DNA of 32,424 nt from Thioalkalivibrio sp. ALMg11 (GTDB lineage Bacteria; Pseudomonadota; Gammaproteobacteria; Ectothiorhodospirales; Ectothiorhodospiraceae): assembly GCF_000377905.1 (NCBI RefSeq), contig NZ_KB898883.1, positions 1-32,424 on the forward strand. The letters are read 5' to 3'. Position 1 is the stretch's first letter; every line of letters starts with the position of its first letter. Position numbers and translations under genes: made by a program. Below are positions 24,308 through 32,186 of the stretch, piece after piece. The notes under the pieces are model-generated. The model did no database searches, had not been told where the DNA came from, and worked only from the letters and a program-made list of their open reading frames with translations.

Positions 24308-25849
24308 TCAGACGAAGACCACGTCGAACTGTTCCTGGGTGTACAGCGTCTCCACCTGGAAGCGGATCGGGATGCCGACAAAGCTCTGCAGCTCGGCCAG
24401 GCTGGCGGATTCCTCGTCCAGCAGCAGGTCGATCACGTTCTGCGAGGCCAGCACGCGCAGCTCGCGCGCGTCGTACTGGCGCACCTCGCGCAGGATCTCG
24501 CGGAACAGCTCGTAGCACACCGTCTCGGCCGACTTCAGATAGCCACGCCCGCTACAGATCTGGCAGGGCTCGCACATCTGGTGCTCCAGGCTCTCGCGGG
24601 TGCGCTTGCGGGTCATCTCCACCAGGCCCAGCGGCGACACGTCGCAGGTCTGGGTCTTCACGTGATCGCGTTCCAGGGCCTTTTCCAGCGCGCGGATCAC
24701 CTGGCGCTTGTGCTCGTCGTCCTGCATGTCGATGAAATCAATAATGATGATCCCGCCGAGATTGCGCAGGCGCAGCTGGCGACCGATCGCCTGCGCGGCC
24801 TCCAGATTGGTCTTGAAAATGGTCTCTTCGAGCTTGCGATGGCCGACGAAACCGCCGGTGTTGATGTCCACCGTGGTCATCGCCTCGGTCTGGTCGAAGA
24901 TCAGGTAGCCGCCGGATTTCAGCTCCACCTTGCGCTCCAGAGCGCGGTGGATCTCTTCCTCGACGTTGAACAGATCAAAGATCGGCCGCTCGCCCGGATA
25001 GTGCTCGATCCGGCCGATCAGCTCCGGCAGATAGCGCTCGACGAAGCCGCAGACCTTCTGATAGGTCTCGCGCGAATCGATGCGGATACGCTCGATATCC
25101 CCCGAAACCATGTCGCGCAGGATGCGCTCCACCAGCGGCAAATCGGCGTAGACCTCGGTCCCCGGCGGGGCCCCGACAGCCTGCTCCTGCAGGGTATCCC
25201 AGACCTTCTTCAGGAACGCCGTGTCGTTATACATGGCCTCGTGGTCGGCCAGCTCCGCGGCGGTGCGCACGATAAAGCCATGTTGCGGCGCCAACTCGTC
25301 ACGCAACTGCTCGATGGACGCGCGCAGCCGTGCGCGCACGCCCTCGTCCTCGATGCGCGTACTCACACCGACATTGGACTGGTTCGGCATCAGCACCAGA
25401 TTGCGCGACGGCAGGGTGATGTAGGTGGTAAGCCGCGCGCCCTTGGAGCCCAGCGGGTCCTTGACTGCCTGCACCAGGACCTCCTGCCCCTCGCGCAGCA
25501 GCTCGCGGATGCCCTCGCGCACCACCGGCGCCGGCGTGCCGGTGCCATTGCCGCTGGCCACGGGCGCCGCAGCGGCGTCTCCGGCGGACAGGCCGTTGCC
25601 ATTGAGCTCCTCGCGCTCCACCGAAGCCACGTCGGAGGCATGCAGAAAGGCCGTGCGCTCCAGCCCGATGTCGACGAAGGCCGCATCCATACCTGGCAGC
25701 ACCCGCACCACCCGGCCCTTGTAAATGTTCCCCACGATCCCGCGGCGGCGGGCGCGCTCCAGGTGCAGCTCGGTCAGGACACCATTTTCCACCAGGGCCA
25801 CACGGCTCTCCTGGGGCGTCACGTTCATCAGGATCTCGGTACCGGTCAT
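24308..25849 (-). CDS. rng: Ribonuclease G
   Basis: RNase G trims the 5' end of 16S rRNA and degrades some mRNAs. The 513-residue protein has the family start TEILMNVTPQESRVALVENGVL, an S1 domain (GNIYKGRVVRVLPGMDAAFVDIGLERTAFLHASD), the 5'-sensor region DPLGSKGARLTTYITLPSRNLV, the magnesium-binding TTVDINTGGFVG and IIIIDFIDMQDDEHK, and a zinc-type pair CEPCQIC. A Gly/Ala/Pro-rich insert (about 83-110) lies inside the S1 domain. It lacks the long C-terminal tail of RNase E. The gene begins 92 bp after the AI-2E gene and precedes yhdP, the conserved rng-yhdP order; maf is not next to it here. Confidence 0.95.
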   Translation of the reverse strand: MTGTEILMNVTPQESRVALVENGVLTELHLERARRRGIVGNIYKGRVVRVLPGMDAAFVDIGLERTAFLHASDVASVEREELNGNGLSAGDAAAAPVASGNGTGTPAPVVREGIRELLREGQEVLVQAVKDPLGSKGARLTTYITLPSRNLVLMPNQSNVGVSTRIEDEGVRARLRASIEQLRDELAPQHGFIVRTAAELADHEAMYNDTAFLKKVWDTLQEQAVGAPPGTEVYADLPLVERILRDMVSGDIERIRIDSRETYQKVCGFVERYLPELIGRIEHYPGERPIFDLFNVEEEIHRALERKVELKSGGYLIFDQTEAMTTVDINTGGFVGHRKLEETIFKTNLEAAQAIGRQLRLRNLGGIIIIDFIDMQDDEHKRQVIRALEKALERDHVKTQTCDVSPLGLVEMTRKRTRESLEHQMCEPCQICSGRGYLKSAETVCYELFREILREVRQYDARELRVLASQNVIDLLLDEESASLAELQSFVGIPIRFQVETLYTQEQFDVVFV

Positions 25850-25941
25850 GCGTTCTTCTTGTTATCGGTGGAATGGGTCATTAGTGATGCGGGCAGGCCG
25901 CGAACCCGCATACACGGGGATTCGCAGCCCGGAATGTCGGG

Positions 25942-27051
25942 CTACTTCGTGACGGCTTCGGCCGTATTCGTCTCGGCCCCCGGAGGTGTCTCCGGCGGGG
26001 GCCGCTGGACGCGCGGCCAGGACTTGATCACCGCATGCACCAGCGTCGCCAGCGGGATGGCAAAGAATACCCCCCAAAGCCCCCAGATGCCGCCGAACAC
26101 GAACACCGCGGCAATGATGGCGACCGGGTGCAGGTTGACAACCTCGGAGAACAGGAGCGGCACCAGCACGTTGCCGTCGAAGAACTGGATCACCCCGTAG
26201 GCAATCAGTACCCAGGCGAATTCGGAGCTCAAGCCGAACTGGAAGTATGCGACCGCGGCCACCGGGATCGTCACCACGGCCGCCCCGATGTACGGGACGA
26301 TGACCGAGATGCCGACCATAAACGACAGCAGTACGGCGTATTCCAGACCGAACCAGTTGAAGGTAAGGAAGGTGACCGCCCAGACGATCACGATCTCGAT
26401 GAATTTGCCGCGCACGTAGCTGGCGATCTTCAGGTTGACCTCGCGCCAGACCTCGCTGGCCAGGTGGGTGTCCTGCGGCATGAAGCCACGGATCCAGTTC
26501 AGGATCAGGTCGCGGTCCTTCAGCATGAAGAACACCATCAGCGGGACCACGATCAGATAGATCACCACGTCCACCAGATGCCGCGCCGAGGACAGCGAGA
26601 ACGACACCACGCGCTGCCCCAGCAGGGTCGCCTCGGCGCGGATGGCGCCCATCAGCTCGAACACCTGATCGTCACTGATCAGTTGCGGGTAGCGCTCGGG
26701 CAGCTGCAACAGCAGGTTCTGGCCCTCGGAGATCATCCCCGGCAGCTCGCGCACCAGCTGGGTCACCTGGGCCGACATCAGCGGCACCACGCTAAATAGC
26801 GCCGCCACCGTCAGCGCCAGGAAGGCCAGCAGCACAATGGTGACCGCGAGGATGCGTGGTATGTGCAAAAAGACCAGCTTTCGCACCGCCCCCTCCAGCA
26901 GGTAGGCAATGATCAGCGAGGCCAGCAGCGGCGCCAGGATGCGCCCGGCAAAGATGATGATCAGGAATCCCGCAAGCAGCAGAAACGCCAGGATCACCAC
27001 CTGCGGGTCGGTGAAATGACGTTGGTACCACTGGCGCAGGATATCGATCAT
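25942..27051 (-). CDS. AI-2E family transporter, second paralogue
   Basis: A 369-residue polytopic membrane protein with the same plan as the one at 4232-5344: paired N-terminal hydrophobic segments (about 17-62), a soluble loop, then VVIYLIVVPLMVFFMLKDRDL, SFMVGISVIVPYIGAAVVTIPV, and FDGNVLVPLLFSEVVNLHPVAIIAAVFVFGGIWGLWGVFFAIP. The C terminus is a short Pro/Thr-rich tail. The substrate is unknown. Its ATG overlaps the stop of the upstream gene by four bases, so it is co-translated with the two accessory proteins before it. The two paralogues are clearly diverged and are not a recent duplication. Confidence 0.88.
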   Translation of the reverse strand: MIDILRQWYQRHFTDPQVVILAFLLLAGFLIIIFAGRILAPLLASLIIAYLLEGAVRKLVFLHIPRILAVTIVLLAFLALTVAALFSVVPLMSAQVTQLVRELPGMISEGQNLLLQLPERYPQLISDDQVFELMGAIRAEATLLGQRVVSFSLSSARHLVDVVIYLIVVPLMVFFMLKDRDLILNWIRGFMPQDTHLASEVWREVNLKIASYVRGKFIEIVIVWAVTFLTFNWFGLEYAVLLSFMVGISVIVPYIGAAVVTIPVAAVAYFQFGLSSEFAWVLIAYGVIQFFDGNVLVPLLFSEVVNLHPVAIIAAVFVFGGIWGLWGVFFAIPLATLVHAVIKSWPRVQRPPPETPPGAETNTAEAVTK

Positions 27052-27536
27052 CGCGAGGGTTCCCCCGACTCCCCTCCGTTATCGGGATTCGCCTGGCGGG
27101 TCGGATCCTGGGCGACGGCCTTCTCGTAGTGAGTCCGGAAGACCCCCTCCAGCTCGTCGATCACCTCCACCGCCGGGCGCCCCTGCATCACGTGCTGGCC
27201 CATCAGGGCCGAGGTCTCGTTCAGCAGTTTGGAGCGATCCAGCATGTGATAGGTCGCGGAGAGCCGGCGCATCGCCTTGATCACCGACTCGCTCTCCGGA
27301 CGCGGGATCGGCTCCGGCTCGGGGACCGGTTCCGGCGCGGGGGCCGGAGACTCCTGCTCCAGAAAGCGGGCGAATTTCAGCAGGCTGGCCTGATCCTCGG
27401 GCGACAGCCGCGCGGCGATCTCGGCGATCGCCTTGGCCGGGTCTTCCCGGCCTTTCTTGCGCGCACCGCCGAGCACCGACCCGAGATCGCCCCCGGACGG
27501 GCCACCCTCGTTGCCCATGCCCAGGGGTGGAATCAT
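27048..27536 (-). CDS. Uncharacterised protein linked to the AI-2E transporter
   Basis: A 162-residue soluble protein. A Gly-rich lead is followed by a basic/helical segment (KAIAEIAARLSPEDQASLLKFARFLEQ), a Pro-Glu linker (about 90-105, PAPEPVPEPEPIPRPE) and a second helical part (SVIKAMRRLSATYHMLDRSKLL...VEVIDELEGVFRTHYEKAV). I do not recognise the family. The start at 27536 has GAGGACGAGGG just upstream and overlaps the end of the amidotransferase-like gene. Four-base overlaps on both sides tie it to its neighbours, so the three products probably act together or in fixed ratio. Confidence 0.65.
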   Translation of the reverse strand: MIPPLGMGNEGGPSGGDLGSVLGGARKKGREDPAKAIAEIAARLSPEDQASLLKFARFLEQESPAPAPEPVPEPEPIPRPESESVIKAMRRLSATYHMLDRSKLLNETSALMGQHVMQGRPAVEVIDELEGVFRTHYEKAVAQDPTRQANPDNGGESGEPSR

Positions 27537-28279
27537 CCCTCGTCCTCGATCTTCAGGCTGAACACCGGCATCTTGCGGCGTTCCTGCATCAGGCCCAGCG
27601 TCTTCACCAGGGCCACCAGCACGTCCTCGGTCACCTTCTGCATCTCGCCCCATTCCATGCGCGCCTCGCCCAGGAGCTCGCCCATGTTCGGCGGCGGATT
27701 GTGCCGCGCCTCCATGATGATGTCCTCGAGCATCCCGGGCTTCACCTCGGGTCGGAACAGCATGCCATAGGTCAGCTCGTCCGGCCGGATCGCCAGCCAG
27801 TCGCCGTCGTCGTCCACCAGGATCGGCTGCACGTCATCCGGCAGGTCGACCCGGCCGTTGACCAGCTGCAGTACCCGCCGACCATCCAGGGCCTCGGCCA
27901 GTGCGTCGCCCTCCCCGGCTGCGGTCTTGTGCGCGGTCACGAAGCGGGCGCGGTACATCGGGTCCTCGTGGGCGGTGCCGCCGGCCTGTTCGGCCACCAG
28001 CAGCCCGCCCATGCCGACGCCCACCACCGGACGCTTCGAGCGGCGGAAGATGTCGATCAGCGACAGCTCGTCCGGGACCTGCGGGTTCTCCTCGTGATCC
28101 GCGGTCGGCCAGGCGCCGCCCAGCAGCCACAGCCCGTCGAACTGGGCCGCGGAGCCCGGCAGGTCCTGCCCCACGAACGGGCGATAGTAGGAGAAGCCGA
28201 TGTCACGCTTTTCCAGCTGCGACTCGATCAGGCCGAGAAACTCGGAATACGTATGCTGCACCACGCAGTAGTTCTTCAT
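27533..28279 (-). CDS. Class I glutamine amidotransferase fold, catalytic residues missing
   Basis: A 248-residue protein like class I glutamine amidotransferases such as GMP synthase-like YfeJ/GuaA domains. It keeps the fold landmarks: CVVQHTYSEFLGLIE opening, DGLWLLGGAW, KRPVVGVGMGGLLVAEQAGG at the nucleophile elbow, and YGMLFRPEVKPGMLEDI at the His-Glu site. At the elbow the expected Cys (G-x-C-x-G) is Gly89, and the expected His (FHPE) is Arg176, so it cannot release ammonia from glutamine. It is probably a binding or regulatory protein. It starts six bases after the LysR gene and overlaps the next gene, in an operon ending with the AI-2E transporter. Confidence 0.8.
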   Translation of the reverse strand: MKNYCVVQHTYSEFLGLIESQLEKRDIGFSYYRPFVGQDLPGSAAQFDGLWLLGGAWPTADHEENPQVPDELSLIDIFRRSKRPVVGVGMGGLLVAEQAGGTAHEDPMYRARFVTAHKTAAGEGDALAEALDGRRVLQLVNGRVDLPDDVQPILVDDDGDWLAIRPDELTYGMLFRPEVKPGMLEDIIMEARHNPPPNMGELLGEARMEWGEMQKVTEDVLVALVKTLGLMQERRKMPVFSLKIEDEG

Positions 28280-28285
28280 GTCGCG

Positions 28286-29218
28286 TCAATCCTGTTTGAG
28301 TTCTGATGCGGGGGCGAGCGGACGCTGACCGGTGCAGTACCCGCGCAGGAACTGCATCAGCACCTCCAGCGTGGGCACGCGAAACTTCTGCCGCGCATGC
28401 ACCAGCGAGATCGGCCGTTCCAGCGGCGGCGACAGTGGCAGCGCCACCAGTTCGCCGAGGGCCAGTTCCTTGGCCACCACCGCCTCGGACAGCACCGAGA
28501 CCCCCATGCCGGCCACCACCGCGCCCTTGATCGCCTCCGGGCTGCCGAGTTCCATGCAGCCGCGCAGACTGCTGCGGTCGTATCCGGCGCGCCCAAGGTA
28601 CTCCATGATGACCTCGCGGGTCCCGGAACCCTCCTCGCGGCATATGAATGGGCGCTCGATGAAATCGTCGACGGTCACCGTGTCGCGCCGGGCCAGTTCA
28701 TGCTCCGGCGGCACGATCAGCCGCAGCTGGTCCACCAGACAGGGCTGGACCTGCAGGCTGCGGTGGGTCACCGGGGCCTCGACGATGCCGAGATCCACAC
28801 TGCCCTCCTCGACCATCACCACAACATTCTCGGTATTGCCCACCCGCAGGCGAATGCCGATATCCGGATGCTCGCGGCGGAACGCACCCAGCAGGGCCGG
28901 CAGCATGTATTCCGCCACCGTGGTGCTGGCGCCGATCACCAGCGCCCCGCCGTCCGCGCCCTTCAGCTCGCGCAACGCGGCCTCCATCTCGCCATAGGTG
29001 TCAAAGATGCGTTCGGCATATCGTTGTACCAGCCGCCCGGCATCGGTCAGGGTGACTCGATTGTGGTTGCGGTCGAACAGTCGGGTATCCAGCTGTTCCT
29101 CCAGCTGGCGCACCTGAAAGGTAACCGCGGGCTGCGTCATGTGCAGCACCTCGGCGGCGCGGGTGAAGGACAACAACCGTGCCACCGTCAGAAAGACCTG
29201 CAAACGCCGATCGGCCAT
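28286..29218 (-). CDS. LysR family transcriptional regulator
   Basis: A 310-residue regulator. The N-terminal winged helix (about 1-60) contains FTRAAEVLHMTQPAVTFQVRQLEEQLDTRLFDR. The effector domain starts near residue 90 (GGALVIGASTTVAEYMLPALLGAF) and includes SVDLGIVEAPV and GSPEAIKGAVVAGMGVSVLS, a pattern seen in the CysL/CbbR-like branch. The ligand is not predictable here. It lies six bases upstream of the amidotransferase-like gene and so probably heads that operon. A GGAG precedes the ATG by about five bases. The palindrome at 29249-29266 just upstream could be its own binding site. Confidence 0.9.
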   Translation of the reverse strand: MADRRLQVFLTVARLLSFTRAAEVLHMTQPAVTFQVRQLEEQLDTRLFDRNHNRVTLTDAGRLVQRYAERIFDTYGEMEAALRELKGADGGALVIGASTTVAEYMLPALLGAFRREHPDIGIRLRVGNTENVVVMVEEGSVDLGIVEAPVTHRSLQVQPCLVDQLRLIVPPEHELARRDTVTVDDFIERPFICREEGSGTREVIMEYLGRAGYDRSSLRGCMELGSPEAIKGAVVAGMGVSVLSEAVVAKELALGELVALPLSPPLERPISLVHARQKFRVPTLEVLMQFLRGYCTGQRPLAPASELKQD

Positions 29219-29248
29219 GCCGCTCCGCCAAGTAGAAGGTTCCAGACA

Positions 29249-29266
29249 ATCAGGGGAACCCCTGAT
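29249..29266. promoter_or_regulatory. Palindrome upstream of lysR, possible operator
   Basis: ATCAGGGG and CCCCTGAT are perfect inverted arms separated by AA, 31 bases before the LysR start codon and in the divergent space shared with the EAL gene. Many LysR proteins bind interrupted dyads in such positions and control themselves. The short spacer is not the typical T-N11-A site, so binding is only a guess. Confidence 0.4.
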
Positions 29267-29406
29267 CGAGGAATGCTACCAAGCCCCCGCGACCGGCAAC
29301 AGCGACCACTTCTCCCAACGCGGCGATTCCGGACCGCACACACAAACCCGCCCGCAACGTCTATGACCTTGGCGGCATCCCAATGGCACAAACCGAAGGA
29401 ACCGGA

Positions 29407-31152
29407 ATGGCGCCGACCCCGTTTGACACCTGGTCACGTGCAAGCTCACAGGGGATTCGCGGAGGCTGGCGACTCGCCGGGGCCTCTGCCGTTCCGATCC
29501 TGATGGCGCTGGTAGCGCTGATCGTATATGAGACCGGCGGCACCTCAACTGCCTATCTCAACTTTATCCTCATCCCGGTGCTGCTGGGGGCCGCCCTGTT
29601 CGGGCTGTGGGGCGGCCTGGCCTTCGGGTTACTGGCGGGGCTGCTCCTGGGTCCGTTCATGCCTCTGGATACCGCCACCGGGGCGGCTCAACCCGCACTG
29701 AACTGGCTCACGCGCACGGGCATTTACATAGTCCTCGGGGGGTTCTCCGGCTGGCTGTTCGACAACCTGCGCCGCCACTCGGAACGGCTTTTGGAACAGG
29801 CCTACAACAATCCCGTTACCGGCCTGCCGAATCGCGAGTCACTGGAGCAATACGCCCGGCAACTGATGCTCCAGGCCGACGCCCCGCACGCCACCGCCAC
29901 CCGCGTGTTCGTCATCAGCCTGCAGATGGACAACTACCCGGACAGCATCGGCGCCCTGGGCTTTGCCGCCGAGCGCCCACTGCTGCGAGCGATTGCCGAA
30001 CGCCTGAAGGCGGTGGCCGAGCCCGTCGGGGCCACCGTGTTCCACATCCACGACGATCACTTCGCCCTGATCCTGCCGCACCGCAGCCGCAAGGAGACAC
30101 TCGCCGTCACACGCGCCGCGATCGAATGCCTGCAAACGCCTTTCGAGGTCTTCGAGATCCCAGTCTATCTCGGGGCCCACGCGGGCGTCTCGTCCTTTCC
30201 CTTTCATGAGCAGGACGACCCCACCCGGCTGTTGACCAAGGCCTGGATGGCGATGCACGAGGCCAGTTACTCGGGGCGCCGTTACTGCAGTTACAACCGC
30301 CGCAGCAACGAACACAGCCTGCACACCGTGGAACTCCTGGGCGAGCTGCAAAGCGCGCTGGACAACGGCCAGCTCAGCCTGCACTACCAGCCGAAGATCG
30401 AGCTTGCGAGCGACCAGGTGATGGGCCTGGAGGCCCTACTGCGCTGGGACCACCCCATTCGTGGACGCATCGCCCCCGACCAGTTCATCCCGCCGGCCGA
30501 GCGCACCGGCCTGATCCACAGCCTCACCGACCGGGTGCTCGATCTCGCACTGGCCGACATCGCCCGCCTGCGTGCCGAAGGCCTGGAAATGCCGGTCAGC
30601 GTGAACATCTCGGCGCGCAACTTCCTCGACTCCGGATTCGCCGACCGCCTGCTGGAGAAGGTCCGCGCCTCGGGCCTCCCACCCTGCGCCGTGGAACTTG
30701 AGTTCACCGAGACCGCCCTGATGGCGGACCCCGACGAGGTGATTCGCGCCCTGCGTCGCCTGACCGAGGCCGGACTGGAACTCGCCATCGACGACTTCGG
30801 CACTGGCTACTCGTCGCTGGCCTACCTCAAACGCATGCCGGTGACGACCCTCAAGATCGATCAGGCCTTCGTGCGGCAGATGCTGGAACACCCGATCGAC
30901 GAGCAGATCACCCGCGCCAGCATCAGCCTGGCCCGGGATCTGGGCCTCAAGGTGGTCGCCGAGGGGGCCGAGGACGCGGCCACCCTCGCACGGCTGCGCG
31001 ACTACGGATGCAACGCGGCCCAGGGCTACGGCATCGCCCGCCCGATGCCGCTGGAGGCGGTCATCGCCTGGGCCCACGATCGGGGCCTCGTTCCCGGCCT
31101 GTGCCCGGAGGCCGATGAGCGCGCGGCCCCCAAGCGAGCGAACAGCCGATAA
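29407..31152 (+). CDS. Membrane EAL-domain phosphodiesterase with degenerate GGDEF
   Basis: A 581-residue signalling protein. Three or four membrane segments (about 22-120, including ILMALVALIVYETGG and GAALFGLWGGLAFGLLAGLLLG) are followed by a GGDEF-type domain (PVTGLPNRESLEQ) whose active site reads HDDHF instead of GGDEF, so it cannot make c-di-GMP. The EAL domain keeps its key motifs: GLEALLRW (about 340-347), VNISARNF, EFTETALM, IDDFGTGYSSLAYL, LKIDQAFV and VAEGAED. It is therefore a likely active c-di-GMP phosphodiesterase. The start at 29407 (MAPTPFD) has AAGGA six bases upstream; the ATG at 29383 lacks one. It faces the LysR gene. Confidence 0.9.
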   Translation: MAPTPFDTWSRASSQGIRGGWRLAGASAVPILMALVALIVYETGGTSTAYLNFILIPVLLGAALFGLWGGLAFGLLAGLLLGPFMPLDTATGAAQPALNWLTRTGIYIVLGGFSGWLFDNLRRHSERLLEQAYNNPVTGLPNRESLEQYARQLMLQADAPHATATRVFVISLQMDNYPDSIGALGFAAERPLLRAIAERLKAVAEPVGATVFHIHDDHFALILPHRSRKETLAVTRAAIECLQTPFEVFEIPVYLGAHAGVSSFPFHEQDDPTRLLTKAWMAMHEASYSGRRYCSYNRRSNEHSLHTVELLGELQSALDNGQLSLHYQPKIELASDQVMGLEALLRWDHPIRGRIAPDQFIPPAERTGLIHSLTDRVLDLALADIARLRAEGLEMPVSVNISARNFLDSGFADRLLEKVRASGLPPCAVELEFTETALMADPDEVIRALRRLTEAGLELAIDDFGTGYSSLAYLKRMPVTTLKIDQAFVRQMLEHPIDEQITRASISLARDLGLKVVAEGAEDAATLARLRDYGCNAAQGYGIARPMPLEAVIAWAHDRGLVPGLCPEADERAAPKRANSR

Positions 31153-31186
31153 TCGATAGATCGGCTCGGTGGCGCTCGAGCCGATC

Positions 31187-31218
31187 GGCCTTGGGGCACG
31201 GCGTCGTGCCCCAAGGCC
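31187..31218 (+). terminator. Strong hairpin after the EAL gene
   Basis: A perfect 14-bp stem, GGCCTTGGGGCACG pairing with CGTGCCCCAAGGCC, with loop GCGT, 35 bases after the EAL stop. There is no T-run, so it may act as a transcription barrier with Rho or as 3'-end protection rather than as an intrinsic terminator. Confidence 0.5.
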
Positions 31219-31233
31219 GCCGCGGATGCTCCC

Positions 31234-31254
31234 GAATTGATCAGCGCCTCCCTT
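31234..31254 (-). repeat. Solo terminus of the copy A family
   Basis: Read on the minus strand, AAGGGAGGCGCTGATCAATT resembles the outer end of the palindromic element (AGGGAAACACTGATTAAT). Only one arm is clear. It abuts the -35 box of the rpmB promoter at 31253. Confidence 0.45.
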
Positions 31255-31281
31255 GCGCCCGACCCGGGGCTACGCTATAGT
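31253..31281 (+). promoter_or_regulatory. rpmB-rpmG promoter
   Basis: TTGCGC (31253-31258) and TATAGT (31276-31281) are separated by 17 bp. Transcription would begin near 31288, giving a leader of about 34 bases before rpmB. Confidence 0.7.
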
Positions 31282-31321
31282 CCGCCGTCTTTCTGGTAGA
31301 CCCAAATTCCGGAGTCCCCCG

Positions 31322-31558
31322 ATGGCCCGAGTATGTCAGGTGACCGGCAAACGCCCGGCGACCGGTAACAACGTTTCTCACGCTCACCGCAAGACGCGGC
31401 GGCGCTTCCTGCCCAATCTGCATTTCCACCGTTTCTGGGTGGAAAGCGAGAACCGCTTCGTACGCCTGCGCCTTAGCTGCAAGGGCATGCGGATTATCGA
31501 CAAGCGCGGCATCGACGCGGTCCTGGCGGACTGCCGTGCCCGCGGTGAAAAGGTCTAA
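31322..31558 (+). CDS. rpmB: Ribosomal protein bL28
   Basis: A 78-residue, very basic large-subunit protein. The family start [12 protein letters not shown] and the [26 protein letters not shown] segment are clear, with [13 protein letters not shown] near the end. The ATG at 31322 gives the usual length and has a GGAG eight bases upstream; longer readings are not credible. It is the first gene of the universally paired rpmB-rpmG operon. Confidence 0.98.
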   Translation: MARVCQVTGKRPATGNNVSHAHRKTRRRFLPNLHFHRFWVESENRFVRLRLSCKGMRIIDKRGIDAVLADCRARGEKV

Positions 31559-31570
31559 GGAGGCTTCACG

Positions 31571-31741
31571 ATGGCTGCCAAGTCCGCACGCGACAAGATC
31601 CGCCTGGTGTCCTCCGCAGGCACCGGTCACTTCTACACCACGTCCAAGAACAAGCGGAACATGCCCGAGAAGATGGAGATCAAGAAGTTTGATCCCGTCG
31701 TCCGCAAGCACGTGATGTACAAGGAAGCCAAGATCAAGTAA
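31571..31741 (+). CDS. rpmG: Ribosomal protein bL33
   Basis: A 56-residue basic large-subunit protein: [20 protein letters not shown], then [20 protein letters not shown] and [16 protein letters not shown]. It has no cysteines, so it is the zinc-independent form usual in gammaproteobacteria. AAGGAGG lies seven bases before the ATG. It follows rpmB by 12 bases and ends at TAA 31739-31741. Confidence 0.97.
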   Translation: MAAKSARDKIRLVSSAGTGHFYTTSKNKRNMPEKMEIKKFDPVVRKHVMYKEAKIK

Positions 31742-31776
31742 TCGCGCCTCATGGCACGATTGCCTGAGAACAGGCG

Positions 31777-31818
31777 AAAAAAAGCCCGGCCCGCTCAAGC
31801 GCGGTGCCGGGCTTTTTT
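31777..31818 (+). terminator. Bidirectional rho-independent terminator after rpmG
   Basis: GCCCGGC (31784-31790) pairs with GCCGGGC (31806-31812), preceded by seven A and followed by six T. It can stop rpmBG on the plus strand and transcripts from the right on the minus strand. Confidence 0.92.
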
Positions 31819-31834
31819 GTGTCCGCATATAGTG

Positions 31835-31876
31835 AGGGAGACACTGACGAATGAATGCATTCACCGGTGTCTTCCC
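31835..31876. repeat. Short palindrome related to the copy A termini
   Basis: AGGGAGACACTGACGAATG on the left and an imperfect inverted partner (GGTGTCTTCCC) on the right meet at the perfect centre GAATGCATTC. The left arm is close to the terminal repeat of the element at 85-372. It looks like two element ends joined with the middle missing. It lies 12 bases from the stop of the small gene at 31889-32119. Confidence 0.65.
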
Positions 31877-31888
31877 ATGGACGTGCGC

Positions 31889-32119
31889 TCAGACCGGATC
31901 CGGCTGCCCACCTTCCTCCGGCGCCGCATCGCCCTCGGCGGCGGTTTCCGCCCAGCGCGTCATCACACGGCCCCAGCGGTGAGCCGTCGCCGGGTCCAGT
32001 TCGATCTTGGTATAACGCCCGCCATCGCGGATAATGACCCGCAGCAGCGGGACCCCCGAGTCGTGCAGGATCTGGCGCAACTCCACGACTTCTCCAAATG
32101 GCGCATCAATCGAATCCAT
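31889..32119 (-). CDS. Small protein, DUF6967-like
   Basis: A 76-residue soluble protein: MDSIDAPFGEVVELRQILHD, then SGVPLLRVIIRDGGRYTKIELDPATAHRWGRVMTRWA, then an acidic Pro-rich tail. The body matches, from memory, a small uncharacterised family (DUF6967) with the pattern PFGE..EL....DSG...LRVRIRE..RFT...DP.TA..WG. Function is unknown. GGGAGGA lies about 11 bases before the ATG. It sits between a palindromic repeat and copy B of the mobile element, and is transcribed toward the rpmG terminator. Confidence 0.6.
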   Translation of the reverse strand: MDSIDAPFGEVVELRQILHDSGVPLLRVIIRDGGRYTKIELDPATAHRWGRVMTRWAETAAEGDAAPEEGGQPDPV

Positions 32120-32186
32120 GGTGCGTATGTTCCTCCCGAGCCGGCCTGCCGCACGCAGTCGTGGCCGCCCATCCGTTTTTGATCAA

